DNA of 64,000 nucleotides from Thalassobaculum sp965228445 (GTDB taxonomy: Bacteria; Pseudomonadota; Alphaproteobacteria; Thalassobaculales; Thalassobaculaceae), in assembly GCA_965228445.1 (NCBI GenBank), contig OZ245813.1:4092001-4156000 (forward strand). Direction: 5' to 3'. The notes below the pieces were generated by a model that was not told where the DNA came from, made no database searches, and saw only the letters and a program-made list of their open reading frames with translations. Below, piece by piece: positions 24,745-32,870 of this stretch. The first letter of the stretch is position 1. Every line of letters begins with the position of its first letter. The translations under genes and the position numbers were made by a program.

Positions 24745-27090
24745 GTGAGCGCGATCACCCGCACCCCCGCCTTCTGTACCCAGTGCCGTTCCCGCTGCGG
24801 CTGTGTCGCCGTGGTGGAGGACGGCAAGCTGACCGGCATCGACCCGCTGCCGGGGCATCCCAGCGGCGAGAAGCTCTGCCCCAAGGGCCGGGCGGCGCCG
24901 GAGCTGGTCTATCACCCGGACCGGCTCACCCGGCCGCTGCGGCGCACCGCGCCGAAGGGGGCGGCCGATCCGGGCTGGGAGCCGATCTCCTGGGACGAGG
25001 CCCTGGACGAGATCGCCGAGCGCATGGCCTCGGTGGCGCGCGAAGGCGGGCCGGAGCAGACCGCCTTCTCCGTCACCACGCCAAGCGGCACCCACATCTC
25101 CGACTCGATCTCCTGGATCGAGCGGCTGATCCGCGCCTATGGCAGCCCGAACACCATCTACGGCACCGAGATCTGCAACTGGCACAAGGACTTCGCCAGC
25201 CGCTTCACCTACGGCACCGATATCGGCACGCCGGATTTCGCCAATACCGACTGCGTGGTGCTCTGGGGCAACAACCCGGCCGCCACCTGGCTGGCCCGCT
25301 CGGTAGAGATCCAGAAGGCGATGCGCCGCGGCGCCAAGGTCATCGTGGTCGATCCCCGGCCAATCGGCTTCGCCCGCCGCGCCGACCAGTGGCTCGCGGT
25401 GCGCCCCGGCACCGACCAGGCCCTGGCGCTCGGTCTCGCCAATATCCTGATCGAGAGCGGCCGGATCGACCGGGAGTTTCTGACGCGCTGGAGCAACGGG
25501 CCGCTGCTGGTGCGCGGCGATACCGGCCGCTTCCTGCGCGAGGCCGACCTGGTCGCCGACGGCCGTCCGGACGTCCTGTACGCCGCCGGCGGGGACGGCC
25601 TGCTGCGCTACGATGCCGGCCGGGGCGTCTGGCTGGACGCGGGCGAGCCCGCGTTGCGCGCCGAGCGGGAGGTCGCGGCGCTGGAGGGGCCGGTCGCCTG
25701 CCGCAGCGCGTTCGGGATCTATGCCGGCGCCGCGGCGGATTGGCCGACCGAGCGGGTCGCCGAGGTCACCGGTATTCCGGAGGAGGCCCAGCGCAAGGCG
25801 GCCGATCTGCTGGCGGACGCTTCGTCGGTCGCCTACTACGCCTGGAACGGGGTCGGCCAGAGCCCGACCGCGACCCAGACCGACCGCGCGATCTCGCTGC
25901 TCTATGCGCTGACCGGCAGCTACGGCAAAGCCGGCGGCAACGTGCCGGGCGGGGCCGCATCCTTCGCGGATATCTCCGGCGGCGACCTGATCGCGGCGGA
26001 ACAGAAGGCCAAGGCCCTGGGGCTGGCGGAGCGTCCGATCGGGCCGGGGCTGAACGGCTGGGTGACCGCGCGCGACGTGTGGCGGGCGGTGCTGACGCGC
26101 GAACCCTATCCGGTGCGCATGCTGGTCTCCTTCGGCACCAACCTGCTGGTCTCCCAGCCCGACGCCGACGTGGCGGCGCGGGCGCTCGCCGCCCTGGACT
26201 TCCACGTCCATGTGGACTTCTTCGAGAACGCGACCGCCCGCCATGCCGACATCCTGCTGCCCGCCGCCACCTCCTGGGAGCGTGAAGGGCTGCGAACCGG
26301 ATTCGACGCCAGTCTTGAAGGGATGCGGCAGGTGCAGCTCCGCCCGGCGGTGATCGATCCGGTGGGAGAGGCGCGCTCCGATACCGACATCGTCCTGGCC
26401 CTGGCCGAGCGGCTCGGCCTGTCGGACGCGTTCTTCGGCGGCAGCGCCGATGCCGGGCACGACCATGTGCTGGCGGGAGCCGGCCTGTCGGTCGATCAGC
26501 TCCGGGCCGCGCCGGAGGGGGTGACGGTGCCGGGCAGCGTGGCGCTGGAGGCCCATGCGGCGGCCGGTGCCGACGGGGTGTCGCGCGGCTTCCCGACGCC
26601 GACCCGGCGGCTGGAGATCTACAGCGAGCGGCTGCACGACCACGGCCAGGCGGGCGTGCCGCAATTCGATCCGGTGGTCCTGCCCGGCCGGGAGGAGGCC
26701 TGGCCGCTGCGGCTTGGTTCGGCCAAGACGGTCGCCTACTGCCACAGCCAGCACCGCAACATCGCCTCGCTGCGCCGGCTGATGCCGGACCCGATCGTGG
26801 AGATGGCGCGGGAGGACGCCGATGCCCGCGGACTGTCCCAGGGCGACTGGGCGGTGGTGCGCACGGCCCGGGGCCGGGCGGTGGCGCGGGTCTCGATCGT
26901 CCGCGATCTGGAGCCGGGCGGGGTGTTCGGCCAGCACGGCTGGTGGGTCGAAGGGCCCGACGGCAGCCCCTACGACGTCGATCATCCGCTGGCGGCGAAC
27001 ATCAACGGGGCGATCGACACGGCCGTCTCCGACCCGGTCAGCGGCTCCATCCCCCTGCGCTGCTCGCGCTGCGAGGTGGAGCGGTTGTAG
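24745..27090 (+). CDS. Molybdopterin oxidoreductase (DMSO reductase family, [4Fe-4S])
   Basis: A 781-residue protein; GTG 24745 has GCGAGGCC before it and starts just ahead of the cluster motif, which excludes a longer frame from 24679. The N-terminal Cys motif FCTQCRSRCGC...EKLCPKGR binds a [4Fe-4S] cluster. The segment NTIYGTEICNWHKDF supplies a likely Cys ligand to Mo. Typical bis-MGD segments include VVLWGNNPAATW, VIVVDPRP, ILLPAATSWEREG and the C-terminal GDWAVVRTARGR domain. It lacks a Tat signal, so it is cytoplasmic. No electron-transfer partner gene is adjacent; the substrate is unknown. Confidence 0.88.
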   Translation: MSAITRTPAFCTQCRSRCGCVAVVEDGKLTGIDPLPGHPSGEKLCPKGRAAPELVYHPDRLTRPLRRTAPKGAADPGWEPISWDEALDEIAERMASVAREGGPEQTAFSVTTPSGTHISDSISWIERLIRAYGSPNTIYGTEICNWHKDFASRFTYGTDIGTPDFANTDCVVLWGNNPAATWLARSVEIQKAMRRGAKVIVVDPRPIGFARRADQWLAVRPGTDQALALGLANILIESGRIDREFLTRWSNGPLLVRGDTGRFLREADLVADGRPDVLYAAGGDGLLRYDAGRGVWLDAGEPALRAEREVAALEGPVACRSAFGIYAGAAADWPTERVAEVTGIPEEAQRKAADLLADASSVAYYAWNGVGQSPTATQTDRAISLLYALTGSYGKAGGNVPGGAASFADISGGDLIAAEQKAKALGLAERPIGPGLNGWVTARDVWRAVLTREPYPVRMLVSFGTNLLVSQPDADVAARALAALDFHVHVDFFENATARHADILLPAATSWEREGLRTGFDASLEGMRQVQLRPAVIDPVGEARSDTDIVLALAERLGLSDAFFGGSADAGHDHVLAGAGLSVDQLRAAPEGVTVPGSVALEAHAAAGADGVSRGFPTPTRRLEIYSERLHDHGQAGVPQFDPVVLPGREEAWPLRLGSAKTVAYCHSQHRNIASLRRLMPDPIVEMAREDADARGLSQGDWAVVRTARGRAVARVSIVRDLEPGGVFGQHGWWVEGPDGSPYDVDHPLAANINGAIDTAVSDPVSGSIPLRCSRCEVERL

Positions 27091-27105
27091 TCACGGGGGC
27101 GGCGG

Positions 27106-27208
27106 CCCTTCGACACGTCGCTTCGCTCCTGCTCAGGGTGAGGTCCGGGGTTAGCTTCCCTTAGACCTCACCCTGAGCAGCGCCCCAACCGGGGCGTGTG
27201 TCGAAGGG
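27106..27208. repeat. REP-like palindromic repeat
   Basis: The outer arms CCCTTCGACAC (27106-27116) and GTGTCGAAGGG (27198-27208) are exact inverses. An inner pair GCTCAGGGTGAGG (27131-27143) and CCTCACCCTGAGC (27166-27178) is also exact. A close relative lies at 56024-56127. The element fills the gap between the molybdoenzyme and the convergent TauD gene. Confidence 0.8.
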
Positions 27209-27250
27209 CAATCCGCGGAACGAAACCGTCCCGCAGCCCCCCGATCGGCG

Positions 27251-28078
27251 TTACGCCACCTTGTCGCCCTTCAGCGTGATCCGGTGCATTTCGCGGCGGT
27301 GGCCGTGGTAGTCGTTCACCGGGTAGTGCATGGCCGCCCGGTTGTCCCACATCACCAGGGTGCCCTTGCGCCAGCGCACCCGGCACTGGAACTCCTCGCG
27401 GGCCTGATGCTTGTGCAGATAGCCGAGCAGCGGCGCGCTCTCCTCCTCGGTGAAGCCGTCGAACCGCACCGTGTGGCCGACATTCAGGTACAGCGCCTTC
27501 TTGCCGGTCTCCGGATGGGTGCGCACGACCGGGTGGCAGGAGGTGAACTCCTTCTTGGCGTCGTCGCCCTTCACCCGGTCCTCGCGGGTCTTGGTCGCGT
27601 TCGCCTTGGCCGAGCTGTTGATCGCCCGCAGCGGCGCCAGCATCGCCTTCATCCCATCCGACAGCGCCTCGTAGGCCGCAACCTGGGAGGCGAACAGCGT
27701 GTCGCCGCCGACCGGCGGGATCTCGCGGGCCAGCAGCATGGTCGCCATCGGCGGCGTCTCCATATAGGTCGTGTCGCTGTGCCAGAGCCCGCCGAAATTG
27801 TTGCGCTCGTCCGGCTCCTTGACGATCGGGGTGATCATCGGGAAGCCCTCGATCCCGTTCAGCAGCGGATAGATGTCCGGCTCGCCGATCCGTTCGGCGA
27901 AGCGCACCTGCTGCTCCGGCGTCATGTCCTGGTCGCGGATCACCAGCACGTGGCGGTCGTTGAACGCCTGGCGCAGCGCGGCGGTGGTGTCGGCGTCCAG
28001 CGCGTTCAGGTCGAGGCCGGTGATCTCGAGCCCGATATGCGGCGAGATCGGCTCGTTCTCGAAAGGCAGGTTGCTCAT
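27251..28078 (-). CDS. TauD/TfdA family Fe(II)/2-oxoglutarate dioxygenase
   Basis: A 275-residue dioxygenase. The facial triad is visible as His-x-Asp in LWHSDTTYMETPPMATMLLA and the distal His in HRREMHRITLKG. The conserved TLFASQVAAYEALS and the GTLVMWDNRAAMHYPVNDY segments are typical of TauD/TfdA enzymes. The ATG at 28078 overlaps the upstream SDR stop by 4 bases (ATGA), so translation is coupled. Family members release sulfite from taurine or oxidise phenoxyacetates and similar compounds. The substrate here is unknown. Confidence 0.9.
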   Translation of the reverse strand: MSNLPFENEPISPHIGLEITGLDLNALDADTTAALRQAFNDRHVLVIRDQDMTPEQQVRFAERIGEPDIYPLLNGIEGFPMITPIVKEPDERNNFGGLWHSDTTYMETPPMATMLLAREIPPVGGDTLFASQVAAYEALSDGMKAMLAPLRAINSSAKANATKTREDRVKGDDAKKEFTSCHPVVRTHPETGKKALYLNVGHTVRFDGFTEEESAPLLGYLHKHQAREEFQCRVRWRKGTLVMWDNRAAMHYPVNDYHGHRREMHRITLKGDKVA

Positions 28079-28824
28079 GTCAGGAACGCTCCTCCGTTCA
28101 CGTGAATGGTCTGGCCGGTGATGAACCGGCCCTGCGGTCCGACCAGATGCCGGACCATGGTGGCGATCTCTTCCATCGTGCCCTTGCGGCCGGCCGGGAC
28201 GCCGGCGGCGCGCATGGTGCTGGGCATCTGCCCGGCGGCGGCTCCCCGCACCGTGTCGATGGCGCCGGGGGCGACGCAGTTGGCGGTGATGCCGTCTGGG
28301 CCGAGTTCGACCGCCAGCGCCCGCATCAGCCCCTCCAGCCCCGACTTGGAGGCGGAGACGTGACAGCGTTCCGGCGTGCCCACATGGGTCGACACGCCGG
28401 ACAGGCCGACGATGGCACCGCCCTCGCGCCCGAGCATATGCGGCACGCAGGCGCGGGTCAGGATGAAGGCGCCGTCGAGGGCGACCGACAGGATCTCGCG
28501 CCACTCGGCCAGTCCCATCTCCAGGAACGGCGTCTGGCGGCGCAGGCCGGCATTGCTGACGACGATGTCGATGCCGCCGAACTCCGCGACCGCGCGCTCG
28601 ACCATGGCGGCAACCGAGGCCTCGTCGGAGACGTCGGCCAGATGCCCGAAGGCGCGCCCGCCGAGCGCCCGGATCTCTTCGGCCACGCCGTCGACGGCCG
28701 CCTGATCGCCGCGCCCGTTGACCACGACCGAGGCCCCGTCGCGCGCCAGCGTGAGGGCGATCTCGCGGCCGATATTCTTGCCGGCCCCGGTGACGACGGC
28801 GATCTTTCCGTCCAGCGGTCCCAT
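28075..28824 (-). CDS. SDR family protein with altered catalytic motif
   Basis: A 249-residue short-chain dehydrogenase-like protein. It has TGAGKNIG and the C-terminal FITGQTIHVNGGAF of the family. The structural motif reads VSNAG instead of NNAG. The active-site Tyr-x-x-x-Lys reads CHVSASKSGLEGL, so valine (or the preceding His) occupies the tyrosine position, and the upstream Ser region reads VGLSGVS. It is therefore non-canonical. It is coupled to the TauD-type dioxygenase and probably works on the same compound class. Confidence 0.85.
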   Translation of the reverse strand: MGPLDGKIAVVTGAGKNIGREIALTLARDGASVVVNGRGDQAAVDGVAEEIRALGGRAFGHLADVSDEASVAAMVERAVAEFGGIDIVVSNAGLRRQTPFLEMGLAEWREILSVALDGAFILTRACVPHMLGREGGAIVGLSGVSTHVGTPERCHVSASKSGLEGLMRALAVELGPDGITANCVAPGAIDTVRGAAAGQMPSTMRAAGVPAGRKGTMEEIATMVRHLVGPQGRFITGQTIHVNGGAFLT

Positions 28825-28945
28825 GCTCTCCTCCCGTGCCGATCCGTTTCAGGACCCTTTGCGATCAAAGGGTAAGCGCCTTGCCGTCCGGCGCACAGGG
28901 TGAAAGCGACAGGGTCCGGGCCGCCGGCCCGCATTCCCCGGCGGC

Positions 28946-29677
28946 ATGGCGGGCGAAAATCTGCTATCGCAGACGACCATGACGACGCTGATGCAGATCT
29001 TCTCGCCCCTCGACGTGCTGGCCCTGGTGATCTTCGTCACGGCCTGGCTCGGCTACGAGCTTTTCGGCGAGCGCGCGGCGGAGCGCGGCGCCAACCTGTC
29101 CGGGCTGATGCAGGGCTGGCGCGCGGACTGGACGGCGTCCGCCCTGCACCGCGACAACCGGATCATCGATATCCAGATCCTGCGCTCGCTGGCCGGCAAC
29201 TCGGCCTTCCTCGCCTCCACCTCGATCTTCGTCATCGGCGGTCTGGCGGCGATGATCGGCGGCAGCGAGCACGCGGTGTCGGTGCTGAACGGCTTCGACT
29301 ACCTGCTGGAGACCACGCGGGACCGGTTCGGCCTGATGGTCGGCACGCTGATCGTGGTGTTCATCAACGCCTTCTTCCGGCTCGCCTGGTCCCTGCGGCT
29401 GCACAACAACGCGGCCGTGGTGCTGGGATCGATCCCGCAACCCGGCGCCGCGGACGACCCGACCGTCGCCCAGGCGCGGGCCAAGGTGGTGGCGCGGATC
29501 GCGACCCTGGCCGCCCGGCACTACAACGGCGGCATGCATGCCTATTATTTCGGGCTGGCGGCCTGCGCCTGGTTCCTGCACCCGGTGGCGCTGATCGCGG
29601 CCTCGCTCTGGGTGGTGGCGATCCTGTACCGCCGGGAGTTCCGGTCGCGGGCGCACGAGGCGCTGACGCGCGGATGA
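28946..29677 (+). CDS. DUF599-type membrane protein
   Basis: A protein of up to 243 residues with at least four hydrophobic segments: VLALVIFVTAWLGYELF, AFLASTSIFVIGGLAAMIGG, LMVGTLIVVFINAFFRLAWSL and YFGLAACAWFLHPVALIAASLWVVAILY. The order and the RADWTASALHRDNRIIDIQILRSL loop match the DUF599 family of uncharacterised inner-membrane proteins. The start could also be ATG 28979. It is divergent from the SDR gene and convergent with the GNAT gene. Function unknown. Confidence 0.8.
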   Translation: MAGENLLSQTTMTTLMQIFSPLDVLALVIFVTAWLGYELFGERAAERGANLSGLMQGWRADWTASALHRDNRIIDIQILRSLAGNSAFLASTSIFVIGGLAAMIGGSEHAVSVLNGFDYLLETTRDRFGLMVGTLIVVFINAFFRLAWSLRLHNNAAVVLGSIPQPGAADDPTVAQARAKVVARIATLAARHYNGGMHAYYFGLAACAWFLHPVALIAASLWVVAILYRREFRSRAHEALTRG

Positions 29678-29713
29678 CGCGCCGGCGCCCGCCCGGGATA
29701 GCGTCCGGATCGG

Positions 29714-30406
29714 TCAGTCCAGGATCTTGAGCAGCAGTTGCCAGTGGGTCGCGGCGGTTTTCCACGCGCCCGGTCCCATGGGGCGGTCCGCCTGGATCTG
29801 GAAGCCGAAACGCTCGTACATCCGCCGCGCGCCGGCATTGGCGCTGGAGACGATGATCGACAGCCGGGCGCAGCCCTGGTCCCGCGCCTGACGCTCCGCT
29901 TCGAACAGCAGCCGCGTGCCGATTCCGTGGCTGCGCCAATAGGGCATGACCGCCAGCACGTTCACGTACCAGCTCCGGGCCGCCAGGTTCTCCAGTTCCT
30001 GCAGCGGGACGAACATGGCGGGCATGTCCTTGCCGATCTCCTGGGGCCGGCCGAGCGGATAGCCGATCAGCCCGCCTTGAACGGTCCCACCCAGGTTGGC
30101 CAGCGTCGCGTTCACATGGGAGAAGGCGCCCTCTCCCCGCATGGCGCGGCGCAGGCCGACATCGCGCGGTGTCTCGCCCGGGCCGGCCATGTCCTGCCAG
30201 ACATGGGTGACCATGCCCTCGCTCGCCATCTCGGCGATCTCGACCAGGGACAGGGCGTCGTTCGGACCGGCCGGACGCAGGACCAGATCGTGATAGTCCA
30301 GCCCCCGCATCGCGCCCGCATCGGACGCCGATGCGGTTTCGGGACTGCAGTCGGCCAGGAACGGCCCGTCGGAGAGCTGCGGCAGGCGGATGCGGTAGCG
30401 TGCCAT
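29714..30406 (-). CDS. GNAT family N-acetyltransferase
   Basis: A 230-residue protein. The acetyl-CoA motif A is seen in YVNVLAVMPYWRSHGIGTRLLFEAERQARDQGC, followed by LSIIVSSANAGARRMYERFGFQIQADRPM, a typical GNAT C-terminal half. The N-terminal 100 residues (LVLRPAGPNDALSLVEIAEMASEGMVTHVW) extend the fold. The substrate is unknown. It is divergent from the TetR gene; their shared gap (30407-30548) may hold regulatory sites for both. Confidence 0.87.
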   Translation of the reverse strand: MARYRIRLPQLSDGPFLADCSPETASASDAGAMRGLDYHDLVLRPAGPNDALSLVEIAEMASEGMVTHVWQDMAGPGETPRDVGLRRAMRGEGAFSHVNATLANLGGTVQGGLIGYPLGRPQEIGKDMPAMFVPLQELENLAARSWYVNVLAVMPYWRSHGIGTRLLFEAERQARDQGCARLSIIVSSANAGARRMYERFGFQIQADRPMGPGAWKTAATHWQLLLKILD

Positions 30407-30548
30407 CTGTGGCCTCCTCGTTCGTCGCGGTGGCCGGAAAATCGCGGGGTGTGATGGTTAATGCTAGTAAACCTGCGGTACGGAAATCGAACTGAAACAA
30501 ACGCCCTCTAACCCGTCGGGCAAATCGGCCGACGAGGAGGCATTCGGA

Positions 30549-31163
30549 ATGCGCAGAGGAGAACAGACCCGGGAGAAGATCCTGGACATCGCCGAGGACG
30601 CGGTGCTGGCGAAGGGCTTCGGCGCGACCTCGATCGAGGAGGTGATCGCGGCGGTGGGAATCACCAAGAGCGGCTTCTTCTATCACTTCAGGGACAAGAA
30701 CGAGCTGGCCCGCGCCATGCTGATCCGCTTCCTGAAGCGCGACGACGCGGTGCTGGACGACCTGTTCGCCGCCGATGAGGGCGAGGACCCGCTGGCCGCC
30801 TTCCTGTCCGGGCTCGACCGGTTTGCCGCGATCATGGGGGAGATGCAGCAGGGGCATCCCGGCTGTCTGGTGGCGACGTACTGCTACAACGAGGTGCTGT
30901 TCGACCGCGAGGTGCGCGAGCTGAACCGCCTGGGCGTGCTGTCCTGGCGCGACCGGTTCCGGCGGATCTTCGATGCGATCGACGCGCGCTATCCGGCCAA
31001 CGACGCGGTCGATATCGACGCGCTCGCCGACATGGTCTCCTCGGTGACCGAGGGCGGCATCGTGATGGCCAAGGCGCTGAAGGAGCCCGGCGTTCTGGCC
31101 GAGCAGATCCGGCTGCTGCGGTCCTACGTGAAGCTGCTCTACACCCCGTCGCTCGCCGCCTGA
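30549..31163 (+). CDS. TetR/AcrR family transcriptional regulator
   Basis: A 204-residue regulator. The N-terminal helix-turn-helix is canonical: TREKILDIAEDAVLAKGFGATSIEEVIAAVGITKSGFFYHFRDKNELARAML. The C-terminal ligand domain contains a Gly-Cys pair (HPGCLVATYCYNEVLFDREVRELN) but no known ligand signature. ACGAGGAGG precedes the ATG region. It is divergent from the GNAT gene and lies 24 bases before the truncated globin gene, so it may control either or both. The effector is unknown. Confidence 0.9.
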   Translation: MRRGEQTREKILDIAEDAVLAKGFGATSIEEVIAAVGITKSGFFYHFRDKNELARAMLIRFLKRDDAVLDDLFAADEGEDPLAAFLSGLDRFAAIMGEMQQGHPGCLVATYCYNEVLFDREVRELNRLGVLSWRDRFRRIFDAIDARYPANDAVDIDALADMVSSVTEGGIVMAKALKEPGVLAEQIRLLRSYVKLLYTPSLAA

Positions 31164-31187
31164 GGGTGGGGCGTGGTAGCGTGTGGG

Positions 31188-31592
31188 ATGACCGACGCGC
31201 CGCGATCAGCACCCGACCGATCCGACCTGCCGCCGCCCTTCGCGCGGGTCAGCGAGGACGACATCTCGCTGGTGGTCGAGACTTTCTACAGCCGGGCGCG
31301 GGAAGATGCGGTGCTCGGCCCCGTCTTCACGCGCAACGTGGAGGACTGGCCGGCCCATTTCGAGCGGCTGAAGGCGTTCTGGTCGTCGGTGCTGAACCTG
31401 ACCGGGCGCTACGACGGCATGCCGATGCGGGTGCATGCCGGCATCGGCGAACTGACGCCGGCGCATTTCGACCGCTGGATGGCGCTGTTCGCGGAGACGC
31501 TCGCGGACACGGTGGACCCGAATTCGGCCCACGAGTTCCTCCTGCGCGCCCGCAACATGGCCGATGCCCATAAGCGGTTCCTGTTCCGATAG
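31188..31592 (+). CDS. Group III truncated hemoglobin
   Basis: A protein of about 134 residues; ATG 31188 is more likely than the GTG at 31173. It matches group III truncated globins: DISLVVETFYSRAREDAVLGPVF (B-helix Tyr34), DWPAHFERLKAFWSSVLNLTGRYDGMPMRVHAGI, and ELTPAHFDRWMALF. His83 or His93 is the likely proximal heme ligand. These globins bind O2 or NO and are thought to act in NO or peroxide defence. It directly follows a TetR gene. Confidence 0.85.
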   Translation: MTDAPRSAPDRSDLPPPFARVSEDDISLVVETFYSRAREDAVLGPVFTRNVEDWPAHFERLKAFWSSVLNLTGRYDGMPMRVHAGIGELTPAHFDRWMALFAETLADTVDPNSAHEFLLRARNMADAHKRFLFR

Positions 31593-31765
31593 GGATGTGG
31601 CGATATCCTCCTCCTCCAGCCCGTCTTCCCGGCCGCACGCCGGGACCCGGGAAAGAAGCTGCTGGAGCCCTCAACGATCTGGTCAGACGCTCCAACGCGC
31701 ATTGTCTCTAGACCTGGGCGCAGGGCCGGGAAAACAGAAATGAGGTGAGGCCCTGACGCCTCACG

Positions 31766-32863
31766 TCACCCCACCCCCTGTCGGCGCTGCCAAAACGGGG
31801 CGTCGGCGAAGCGGCGTTCCTGGGCGTACATGCTCCGGCGCTGGGCGAGGAACCCGGCCACCCCGTCCAAGACCGAGCGGGCATAGGCGTCCAGCGCGGT
31901 GTCGTCGGAGGCGAGGGCGGCGGACATCACCGGGCCGGCCCGCGCCCCGGCCCACAGGGCGGTGGTCATGCCGTGCGACGAGAGCGGGTCGAAGGCCGCC
32001 GCGCTGTCGCCGACCGCCATCCACGGCGCGCCCTGGGAGCGGCCGGCGGGCGGCGCGAGCCAGGTGGTGCCCGCACTCGACAGGCGCGGCAGCCCGTCCA
32101 CCGCGAAGCCGGCATCCTCGATCCAGCGCCCGACAAAGCGGGTACCGCCGACCAGCGCGGCCCAGGCGGCCGGATCGCGGCTCGGCGTCTCGCCCAGCAG
32201 GTCGGGATCGGTGAAATAGGCGACGGACAGCGTGGCGTCCGGCCGCAGGGCGGCATACCACCAGCCGGTCTCCACCGCCTCGATCAGCACCGCCCGGGTC
32301 GGCTCCACACTGTCGTCGCGATGCGGCAGGAAGGCATGGGCGGCGATGAGCCGATCAGCCCGGTGGCGGTCGGCGAACCGGCGGGCGACTAGGGCGCTGC
32401 GGCCGGAGGCGTCCACCACCGCGTCGGCGGTGGCACTCACGCCGCCCTCCAGGGTCAGCTGCCAGCTGCCGTCCACCGCCTCGGCTCCGGCCAGCCGGCC
32501 CTCGACCACCCGCGCCGCCGCCGTGCGGGCGTGCCGGCGCAGATCCGCCTCGAGGCCCGCCCGGTCGAGGACGAGTCCCGGCCCCTCCAGATGCAGGATG
32601 GCATTGCGGTCGACGAGCTTATCGCTGCCCCAGGCGGACAGGGTGGTGTGGGACGGACGGTGCCTGCCCGCTGCCATCGCCTCCGACAGTCCGAGCCGCT
32701 CGAGGATCGGATTGGCCGCCGGCGCCAGGGTCTCGCCGACGGGATCGTGCCCCGGGTCCGGCGCGGGCGCGATCCACAACGGCTCCAGCCCGGCCTGGGC
32801 GAGCGCCAGCACGGCGGCGGGTCCGGCGATGCCGGCCCCGACAACGGCGACGGTCCTGTCCAT
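31766..32863 (-). CDS. LodB-like FAD-dependent maturation flavoprotein
   Basis: A 365-residue FAD protein of the tryptophan halogenase/LodB-like group. ATG 32863 gives the N-terminus MDRTVAVVGAGIAGPAAVLALAQAG with the GAGIAG dinucleotide motif. AVVDASGRSALVARR and the FAD motif APWMAVGDSAAAFDPLSSHGMTTALWAG follow. It starts 7 bases after the LodA-like oxidase stop. In Marinomonas, LodB is needed to form the cysteine tryptophylquinone cofactor of LodA. The same maturation role is likely here. It has no signal peptide and so acts in the cytoplasm. Confidence 0.85.
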   Translation of the reverse strand: MDRTVAVVGAGIAGPAAVLALAQAGLEPLWIAPAPDPGHDPVGETLAPAANPILERLGLSEAMAAGRHRPSHTTLSAWGSDKLVDRNAILHLEGPGLVLDRAGLEADLRRHARTAAARVVEGRLAGAEAVDGSWQLTLEGGVSATADAVVDASGRSALVARRFADRHRADRLIAAHAFLPHRDDSVEPTRAVLIEAVETGWWYAALRPDATLSVAYFTDPDLLGETPSRDPAAWAALVGGTRFVGRWIEDAGFAVDGLPRLSSAGTTWLAPPAGRSQGAPWMAVGDSAAAFDPLSSHGMTTALWAGARAGPVMSAALASDDTALDAYARSVLDGVAGFLAQRRSMYAQERRFADAPFWQRRQGVG

Positions 32864-32870
32864 GGCGGCC

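Noticed and set aside
24028..26985. A long open frame on the minus strand opposite the cyclase and molybdopterin oxidoreductase
   Set aside because: Shadow of the real genes; no domain or ribosome binding site.
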